Assembly (NCBI RefSeq): GCF_033568475.1 | Contig: NC_133122.1 | Coordinates: 183,043,449-183,107,448, forward strand | Source: Henckelia pumila | Lineage: Eukaryota; Streptophyta; Magnoliopsida; Lamiales; Gesneriaceae | Direction of reading: 5' to 3' | DNA: 64,000 bases | Shown: positions 57,245 to 64,000 of the stretch, one piece after another | Position numbering within the stretch: position 1 is the first letter of the stretch | How the letters are laid out: each line of letters opens with the position of its first letter | Notes under the pieces: generated by a model | Seen by the model: the letters and a program-made list of their open reading frames with translations, nothing else | The model's database searches: none | What the model was told of the DNA's origin: nothing | Translations under genes and position numbers: made by a program

Positions 57245-57542
57245 GTTTTTTGTTTAAAAACGACAACAGATTTAAACTGTTGCAAAATCGTTGTCGTAAG
57301 CCCCCAAAGACAACGGATTTAAAGTGTTGCAAAACCATTGTCGTAAGCCTCAAAAGACAACGGATTTAAAGTGTTACAGAACCGTTGCCTTCAATAACAA
57401 CATACATAAATTGTTGCAAAATCGTTGTGGTATGTCTCCAAAGACAACGAATATAAACTGTTGTTGTTGGGCATGCTTTTTACAACACCAATAATTACAA
57501 AGGTTTTAAAAATCCGTTGTCGTTTTTAGTTTTCTTGTAGTG
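57245..57542. mobile_element. CACTA (En/Spm-like) transposon end fragment
   Basis: The right edge reads TTTTCTTGTAGTG, the reverse complement of the CACTACAAGAAAA terminus. Inside are four or five subterminal ~45-bp units of the form ACAACGGATTTAAAGTGTTG...CGTTGTCGTAAG. The opposite end was not found, so it is a truncated element. Confidence 0.7.
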
Positions 57543-57756
57543 ATTGATTGAGATGAGCCATAGTTGCAAGGTAGAGACTTTGATATGAACTAGTTCTGCA
57601 TTGACTTTTTGAGACATCATTCATGCACTTTTTGTCAAACTTGTGCAAATTAATTGTGAATCCGTAAGAGTTGAACTCGTGGTAAAAAAATGATATTGAA
57701 TAAAAATTAGGGATCCTTGAACGAAACAACTTTTGAGGAGTATAAGTTCTGTCACG

Positions 57757-58310
57757 TACTCACACTACACGTCTCATCCTGTTGATTTTTTTTGGGTCGT
57801 ATTCGGGTTTTGAATTGCAACGAAAGAGAGACTTGTGGACTTCGAACTATAAACTTTTGACTGAGTGTGACGAGATTCGGTAGATTGAAAGATTTTGATT
57901 GTGTCACTCTATGTTGTAATTACATCATTGATATTTTTCATCTTTAATTTTTTTTTATTTGTTCGATGACGAACAAAAGCTAAGTGTGGGGGGTTTTATA
58001 AACACGAATCCTATAGCTTATTTGACACTCTATTTTGTCGTATTCGTGCTTATTTGACATTTTTGTTCCTAGTTTTGCGCATAAATAATCACACTTTCTT
58101 TGTTTGTAGATTTGACTAAAATTGGAGAAAACTTGAATATTAAAGAAGAAGTCAAACATTGCGATGCCACGTTGGATTTTGGCCGGAAGACGAGGAAAAA
58201 TCATAAGTAGCCAAGAAAATTGAAGAAATTCTAGTGCAAGAACCGTCGCATATTGTGGTTTTTTAAAACCCGTAGCAAAAGCTCCGTTTTTTTTTTTTTG
58301 TTGTTGTTGT
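57757..58310 (+). mobile_element. 3' end of a gypsy element (polypurine tract and LTR start)
   Basis: AGCTAAGTGTGGGGGGTTTT (57979-57998) is the polypurine tract style used by element A (AAGTGTGGGGG), followed by TATAAACACGAATCC, probably a mutated LTR start TGATAAACACG. The upstream GACGAACAAAAG matches the usual run-in. The LTR is truncated near 58240, where CACTA-like sequence ending GTAGTG (58313-58318) follows. Confidence 0.5.
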
Positions 58311-58319
58311 TGTAGTGCA

Positions 58320-58392
58320 TGGGCAAGATTTTGGCTATAGAGGTTTTCGTGTTACAAAGAATATTTCTTTTTTGTTAGTAATTATAGATAAT
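58320..58392 (+). repeat. direct repeat, copy 2
   Basis: Matches 55393-55470 (GGCAAGATTTTGGCTATAGA, then TTGTTAGTAATTATAG). It begins immediately after the CACTA-like GTAGTG at 58318. Confidence 0.85.
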
Positions 58393-58906
58393 GTTACTCG
58401 GGTGGGGAAACTTATTAATTATTATACAAACAAAAACTCATATATATATTGATATTTGGATATAAATTTTAGATGTATATTGTATGCATGCAATACATAT
58501 AATCATTAATATAAAAGTTCCAACAAAAAACCATAAAACGTGAACTAGACAAGAAATATAAAAAAACTACACAATTAAACAAAAAGTAACACAAGTAAAA
58601 ACTAAATAATTGTCTATTACCTATAGCTTAATTACTAATATTGAATTCTGGAGATTGGAGAAAGTGAGAGGCTTTATTTAGTTAAAAAAAATTCAAAAAC
58701 TAACATTTGATTGAACTACAATGATTCACTACAAAGTTAGTGGAGTAAAAGATGCAACACAACGGCTATTGAAAATATTAAATGGTTTAAGTTGTATAAA
58801 ACTCAAATATACAAGTATCTCATTTAGTGTAAATTAAGAGTTCACTCACCTTAATTACGTAGTTATGTTGCATAATTGCACAAAGTCAAAGTTCATAGAC
58901 TGTACT

Positions 58907-59310
58907 TGTGACGTCCGAGACTGACAAGAGGGTGGAGAGTAATCGTCGTGTTAAGAAGTTAAAAGAAACGGCTCTTGACAGGCTTCTAAGTGAAGAAGAA
59001 CATGAATGAACCGATTTTATACCGAAATGAGAGAGATATGAGACTATGTAGGTATGTGACTGAACGGTTTTTAATTTGGACTTGAAAATTTTGATAGGAA
59101 CTACTCATATCATCAAGGTGAATATCTTCTTTTCGAGAGCTCATCGTATGAAAACTCCAAAGTTAAGCATGCTTGACTTGAGACAATTATAAGATGGGCG
59201 ACCCTCTGAGAAGTTTCAGAGGATGTGTGCGAGTGGGACGACATACATAAGCATGCTGAAAAGATCCTTGTTGATACAGTGGGGATAGTCGTCCAATCTG
59301 GAATGTTATA
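58907..59310 (+). mobile_element. Cassandra-like TRIM LTR containing a 5S rRNA-like sequence
   Basis: A ~404-bp block from TGTGACGTCCGAGACTG to CCAATCTGGAATGTTATA. Within it, 59134-59217 resembles plant 5S rRNA: AACTCCAAAGTTAAGCATGC corresponds to the region with box A, and AAGATGGGCGACCCTCTGAG to box C. A 5S-like segment inside the LTR is the defining trait of Cassandra retrotransposons. Only one LTR is present and its TSD could not be confirmed. Confidence 0.65.
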
Positions 59311-59639
59311 GTATGTATCATTGATTGCCCAAAAAAATATATTGAGAAAATAATATATACATATAACAAAAGACAAAAAAAAAAAAAATGTACTGAAATC
59401 CATAATAAGACAAACAAAAGAAAATGATACGTGAAAGAAAGACATTACAAAATTAAGTAGTCCATTTTTTAAAAATAATTAAACAAATATGTTTATTTCA
59501 AAATCGATTTGAGAGTAATTATATTTAACATGAATTGTCAAAAATTTTAATACTAGTGTCATAACAATTTTGTAGAGTTGTCTAATTTTGTTTTGAATTA
59601 TATTACTCCATCACGTATTTTTCACGTGCATTGTTGCTA

Positions 59640-59695
<56 letters not shown>

Positions 59696-59939
59696 AGATT
59701 GCCAACATAGATCAGTTAAAGCTAGAAGAATTATAAAGGAATGAAAGTACTCCACGTAACGTAAAAGACTAAACATGTGAAAAAATTAATACACACACGG
59801 CCTAGACTAGTAATTGAGTTCTCTTGTACGTAATAGTAAATATAAAAAGACCTAATAAATTAAAGCAAGTAGATGATTAATAAATCTGGTTGGCTGCTGC
59901 ATGTGGTCTACAGTACTTGTGATTGATCAAGTCGTCCAT
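59311..59939. other. AT-rich spacer with a TA microsatellite (59638-59690)
   Basis: About 26 TA units at 59638-59690. No supported gene; the frames opposite are shadows of low-complexity sequence. Confidence 0.6.
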
Positions 59940-60825
59940 CATGAAAAAACCTTCGCCAGAACCAATGTTTCTTCCAAACTCTTTCATTCATCTCTTCAAT
60001 GGGAATTCCCTTGGTCTGTGGCAGCAAGAACCTAGCAAAGATTCCCATGCATGAGAACAATCCATCCAGCAAAGAAGAAGAAGATGATCGACCTCATGTG
60101 GCACAACATGCATGGTCAGAAAGGCTTGAGCTATGATGAATGTGCATATCATGTTCATGCTCACCGCAAAGAAGAAGCCTGATGTTCGTGTTTCCAATGG
60201 GAAGATCTCACTTGGAATCAACCAACCGAGAGGACCCCAAGACCAGGCGAAACCCGAGACAAAAACGCAGATTAAGATCACGACAAAAATGGCATAGAGC
60301 TTAGGTACGGCGTTTGTTGAGTGCAATTGGGTTGCGAGAATTGATCCGGTCAAAACCTGAGCAATAAGCATTATATTTGGATGGCTGCTTCGATAAGTAG
60401 AAATCTTCTTCCAAGTCTATCAACTCCAAACAAATAGTGGTACCCAACACCGACACCCAAACAAAGACGGGCCATGATAAGCATAAGACGATTCACAGCA
60501 CCGGCGTTGAGAATAACTCCGGCGAAGAAGAAGAAGAAGAAGAAGGCGGCCATCTGCATGGTGCGTTTGCGGCCCCATTTGTTGCAACATAAAGATGCGA
60601 ATAAACTGCAAACCACAGCCGCCAACTATAAAGAAGACGTGAAGAGTTGAAGCGTCTGGTTATTATATTTGCAGTAGTTGTCTTCTTTAACTCTATGCAT
60701 GCTTCTTTTCGTAAACATCTGGGAAGAACTTCAACTAGAAATCATCCATGGACGTCACTCCTCCAAACATGAGACCTCCACATCGCCGCCACCATTCTGA
60801 ACAGGCACGATCGCTGGTTCCATTG
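59940..60825 (-). pseudogene. STP-type sugar/H+ symporter pseudogene with central deletion
   Basis: Read from 60825 down: MEPAIVPVQNGGGD, GLMFGGVTSMDDF, FFPDVYEKKHA, YCKYNNQTLQLFTSSL (start of a plant hexose transporter), then AAVVCSLFASLCCNKWGRKR and LMLIMARLCLGVGVGY (transmembrane segments 2-4). The next residues, [19 protein letters not shown], belong to the second half, so several helices and the central loop are deleted. The C-terminal half follows: [40 protein letters not shown], and, after a frameshift, [20 protein letters not shown]. At least two stops lie in the N-terminal part. The intact protein would import glucose with protons at the plasma membrane. Nearest STP subgroup not determined. 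Confidence 0.82.
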
Positions 60826-60841
60826 AATTGAATTGAAGAAA

Positions 60842-61226
60842 TATATATATATATAAAATTCTGCCAGGTTGGGCGCACCCGCGCCCGTATTGTTTAAAAA
60901 AAAATTTACTTATTTAATCAGATGGAGTATTTTAATTAGTTATGGTTAATTGTTCAGTTTGAATAATTATTTACATGTCTTGCCCTAATAAAAGATTAGC
61001 AACTCGAGGTCCCCACAGATTAGCTCGCTCTAGCGCAGCCTGGTGCGCTCAAGAGAGCCATGAGAAGGCTGGACCCGAGCCCCTCTCGCTCGAGCGGCAC
61101 CATAGTGCGCTCGAGCGAGCCGTTTATAAAAAAAAATTCCTTTGTTTGATTTAATTACTTTTCATCTATTATGTTATTCACTTTTTGTCCTATAAGATGA
61201 GATTAGCACCCGAGGTCCCCACAACA
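60842..61226 (+). repeat. LTR-like sequence (element G) with palindromes upstream of a TATA-like box
   Basis: Holds two fold-backs: GCTCGCTCTAGCGCA with TGCGCTCAAGAGAGC (61023-61060) and TCGCTCGAGCGGCA with TGCGCTCGAGCGAGC (61086-61120). GTTTATAAAAAAAA follows at 61123. A phrase RATTAGCA-C-CGAGGTCCCCACA occurs twice (about 60995-61018 and 61200-61224). TGGTATCAGA at 61229 looks like a primer binding site, so 61226 is taken as the LTR end. The left limit is uncertain. Confidence 0.5.
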
Positions 61227-61235
61227 GGTGGTATC

Positions 61236-61581
61236 AGATAAAATCATTGTGGTTCCAAGCATCAACAACCGTATTTCGTTGTGTGTCAGAATCTCCTTCT
61301 GTAACAATAGGGGGATCCTCCTTCAGGAATCTGGACAAACTCAGTGTTGTCAGATAGAACAGCATCTTCAGTTGCTAACGTTTGAAGTTGGCACCAGAAA
61401 ATTTGGACGGCTTTTCACCGTGAGCAGAGGCAGTGACGAGTGTAGTGAATGAAACAGTGACATGTTCAGAATCAGAAATAAAATAAAATTTTCGTCTTGC
61501 GATTGTAATCCGCGAGTATGTCAGATTCTGGAACACAACAAGCAAATGTAAGTCGAGGCGAGAGGATCTCTCTGTTTGCAA
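61236..61581 (-). pseudogene. copia gag-like fragment (antisense to element G)
   Basis: Minus-strand reading: ASAHGEKPSKFSGANFKR, a stop where Trp is usual, then MLFYLTTLSLSRFLKEDPPI and VVDAWNHNDFI. This matches the N-terminal gag phrase of many plant copia elements (HGEKPEKF-G-NFKRWQQKMLFYLTTL). It ends at the boundary with element G near 61235. Confidence 0.6.
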
Positions 61582-62378
61582 GACGAAATTGTCCCGTAAT
61601 AGTGCTTGAACGGATTAGATGGCAATCGTCTCTAAGATACGACAACTCGGGTTCAAGATAATGCAGCACTAGAAATATCAAGAACTTCAGCGAACAAAAC
61701 AAAAAAAAATGAAGCAACTTTCAATCAAGAGATAAGTGGGGCAGAAGAATAACGTCGGTATCTGCTAGAATCTGCAGGCAGGGGATTTTATATGCATCAA
61801 TGGTTGCATCGAAGGATCACAACCTTGCATGAAAGAACACAACCTTCCGTGGCAATCCAACCGCCAACCAAGAGACGACGCACCTCATCGAGTATGCTCA
61901 CTTATTGATTTTTAAATAATTTTTGTCCAAAATATTAATGAGGTCATAAGATCCCACCCCCACCTCACCGCGTCGCGTCGCGTCGCGCCGCACCGAGCCG
62001 GCCGTGCGCGCGTGTGTTTGATCTATCGACTAGCATCTTGTCCCTTCACAAAACTTTCGGTGCCCTAAAAGACCCAATCTTATAATCCAAGTTTAGAACT
62101 AATAAGGAAGCTATAGCCTTCCATTAATATGAGACAAGCATTTTCCCATTATCTCATATTATTCTATTTCATTCAATTTCCAACAATACTTTATGGTTAC
62201 ATGGTTACATGAAGTATGCATTATTAGGATTTATATATTAATGTATTCCCTTTTACTGGTACTGTAACATACTCTAGCAAAAGATATAATAATTTAAAAC
62301 AATTATTCATGTATGTATTAAGAGAATTTGAAACTAATATTGATCATGTTTGTTATAAGATGATCTTTTTTCCCCAAA
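61582..62378. other. retrotransposon leader remnants and low-complexity sequence
   Basis: Probable 5' leader of the copia fragment to about 61900. 61970-62010 is a GC-rich run of CGTCGCGTCGCG-like units followed by alternating GC and GT, strongly unlike its AT-rich surroundings. 62011-62378 is plain AT-rich DNA. Confidence 0.4.
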
Positions 62379-62580
62379 AGAAAACCAGTTATAAGACATC
62401 AAATATATACTGTGAGGCGGGCCTGACAACCAGAGGCTTCATATGTTATCAAGTAAATCTCACTCTTTTATTCACATATTCAGCAAGACAGATAATCTCA
62501 AGCTAGCTTAGAGTTCACATATGAAGCCTCTGATTGTAAGGCCTCGCAGTATATATTTGATGTCTTATAACTGGTTTTCC
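62379..62580. repeat. ~200-bp fold-back (inverted repeat with ~65-bp arms)
   Basis: Left arm GAAAACCAGTTATAAGACAT... to CAGAGGCTTCATATG (62380-62447) pairs with the right arm CATATGAAGCCTCTG... to ATGTCTTATAACTGGTTTTC (62516-62579), with few mismatches. The loop is about 68 bp. It may be a small fold-back MITE or a small-RNA-type hairpin; no flanking TSD seen. Confidence 0.75.
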
Positions 62581-62661
62581 TTGTGATGAAATTGCTTTGT
62601 GACAAGGTCATATGCTTCAATAATCATGGCCTACATAGCGGGAGTGATCGACCATCAAAAA

Positions 62662-62868
62662 AGTTTACTGAGAAAAATATAAGCTACAGAAATTTTTGTG
62701 GGAATGTGAGTTTATGAAGTGCATAGTTGTAAAAATCAATTTATACATGTGTATTTTTGTGGGAAAACGAGTTTACTGAGAAAAATATAAGCTAAAAAAA
62801 TTTGTGGGAAAGCGAGTTTGTGAAGTGCATAGTTGTAACAAATCAATTTATACATGTGTATTTTTTAA
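62662..62868. repeat. tandem duplication, 108-bp unit
   Basis: AGTTTACTGAGAAAAATATA and the next ~85 bases (to ATACATGTGTATTTTT) occur at 62662 and again at 62770 with small indels. Confidence 0.85.
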
Positions 62869-63029
62869 TTATTTTTAGGAATAAAACATGTGTATTTTAA
62901 ATTTGCTACGTGTTACACTTATTATATATCTTAAATACATACATCGCATGTGCTTCATCCACAATATTCATGCAACAATTCTCTGTAACTTGTAAATCAT
63001 TTAAATGGTTATATTTATCATTTTTAAAC

Positions 63030-63842
63030 CTGCACGGGCCCAGACCTACCATATTAAATTTGAGGCAGGAGCGTCAGGCCCTAAAATATTGGGGCACCAA
63101 ATTTTATTTTTTTTACTAATATAGTATAATATAATTAATCCATGAACTCATCTCATAAAAAAATTATAATTAATGAGAGATAGTTTATGATAAAAACTAT
63201 TCAATTATCTTTTAATTATCTCAGTTATAAACATTCAGCAATAATCAATAATCAATCCAAAATATCTCTTTCTCATAGTTTTCGCCAAAAAACAAATCCT
63301 TCATTATTTTATAATGATCAAGTTTCACTATCACTTTATTTTTATCTATCAATCCGTTTTAGGATATTTTCCAACATTTGGTTGCATAATTTTTGTGATC
63401 CATCTAAAATCGCATTTTTCAAAAAGAGGTTTTTTTTTTTCAAGCTGAAGTTGCTTGAAACTTATCTCCGATCAACTATGTTATAAGAAAGACTAAATAA
63501 CGTGGTTATGTTATTGATAAAAAAAAAAGTGATTGAGAATGCTGATTATACAAGCTTAATCAATAATTACGCTTCCAAACTACGAGGCGAGCAATATTCA
63601 ATCGACTATGTACTGGTTCAAAACATGTTCATATTTTTCTTGGATGGTCTTGGCTTTATTAATTAGTAATTTCTTATGAAATATTATTTTAGATTATATA
63701 TTTTGTCCATATTTTATTTCTAGAAATCAGGTTATTTAACTATACTATCATATTTATCGATGAAAAATATATGAAAATTACGCTTTAAGGACACCAATTT
63801 TTTGTGCTCGCCTCAGACTTAAAAAACTCATGTCCGGCACTG
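63030..63842 (+). mobile_element. hAT-like transposon remnant
   Basis: The right end reads ATGTCCGGCACTG, and the left end starts CTGCACGGGCCCAGAC. These are approximate inverted copies (CAGTGCCGGACAT), the style of hAT ends with GGCCC/GGACA. A hAT transposase C-terminal fragment lies between. Flanking 8-mers do not match, so ends may have decayed. Confidence 0.45.
63187..63600 (+). pseudogene. hAT transposase C-terminal (dimerisation) fragment
   Basis: FFKLKLLETYLRSTM, then (after a stop) ERLNNVVMLLI, then IENADYTSLINNYASKLRG match the conserved C-terminal end of plant hAT transposases of the TTF-zinc-finger/DUF4371 type (SFSKLKLIKSYLRSTM-QERLN-LA). The frame is broken by a stop at 63484 and a frameshift near 63520. 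Upstream catalytic parts are not identifiable. Confidence 0.6.
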
Positions 63843-64000
63843 AACATGCACATGCCAAGAAGAAAATTCAGTTTCAAACAAAGAACTAGATCTGGATCAT
63901 ACCCATAAACTTATCTTTATGCGTGCGAACAAATTTACAGTTCTCTGTTTGAAACTGATGGGACTTAGGTTTCCCATTCCCGAGATGATCTTATCCTTGT
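63843..64000. other. sequence at window end
   Basis: No feature recognised. Confidence 0.3.

Noticed and set aside
59134..59217. Possible 5S rRNA gene
   Set aside because: Too diverged, incomplete at both ends, and embedded in an LTR-like block, so a Cassandra-type element fits better.
59113..59445. 110-aa minus-strand ORF rich in Phe
   Set aside because: Runs antisense through the 5S-like LTR and low-complexity DNA.

Overview
This window is nuclear DNA from a flowering plant, most likely a eudicot and, by overall look, an asterid of the Lamiales type (that placement is an impression from repeat style, not a measured result). It is AT-rich, its genes have canonical GT-AG introns, and well over half of it is transposable elements inserted into one another. 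Only two host genes look intact. All boundaries below were read by eye from terminal repeats and target-site duplications (TSDs).

Layout. 1-2660: end of a copia-type retrotransposon with an LTR at 1412-2607. 3044-18348: a Mutator-like element (MULE-1) with ~110-bp terminal inverted repeats, a broken transposase on the minus strand and a GRF zinc-finger fragment. Its transposase is split by a minus-strand gypsy element (6527-17226, TSD AGATT), which is itself split inside its LTR by an Athila-like gag-protease element (6538-13154, TSD GACCC): a three-level nest. 18953-20478: two hAT-type MITEs with perfect 8-bp TSDs. 21466-36473: a seven-exon host gene of 251 codons that resembles the XRCC4/XLF/PAXX family of DNA end-joining factors. 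Its fifth intron has grown to 10.9 kb through insertion of an antisense copia element (25695-35907, TSD TTATT), which carries a further LTR-like insertion (26937-29780). 36813-37125: a third hAT-type MITE.

37905-48588: a second MULE of the Kaonashi type (MULE-2), with a ULP1-like protease gene (plus) and a transposase (minus) facing each other, a 523-bp tandem repeat and a second GRF-like fragment between them, a SINE in the protease gene, and a 1.18-kb solo LTR (TSD CCTGT) splitting its left terminal repeat. It sits inside an older MITE.

51335-53386: an intact intronless pentatricopeptide gene, very probably the orthologue of Arabidopsis SLO2 (At2g13600), a mitochondrial RNA-editing factor. 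Downstream lie gene debris and more repeats: the 3' end of a DNA polymerase delta catalytic-subunit gene with introns retained, a protein-kinase fragment, CACTA and gypsy ends, a Cassandra-like LTR carrying 5S rRNA-like sequence, a deleted sugar-transporter pseudogene, another LTR joined to an antisense copia gag fragment, a 200-bp fold-back, and a hAT transposase tail.

The two host genes have no visible functional link. The most unusual patterns are arrays of ~40-bp palindromes just upstream of the TATA box in three unrelated LTRs, a short palindrome recurring through the antisense copia element, and GRF zinc-finger fragments in both MULEs.
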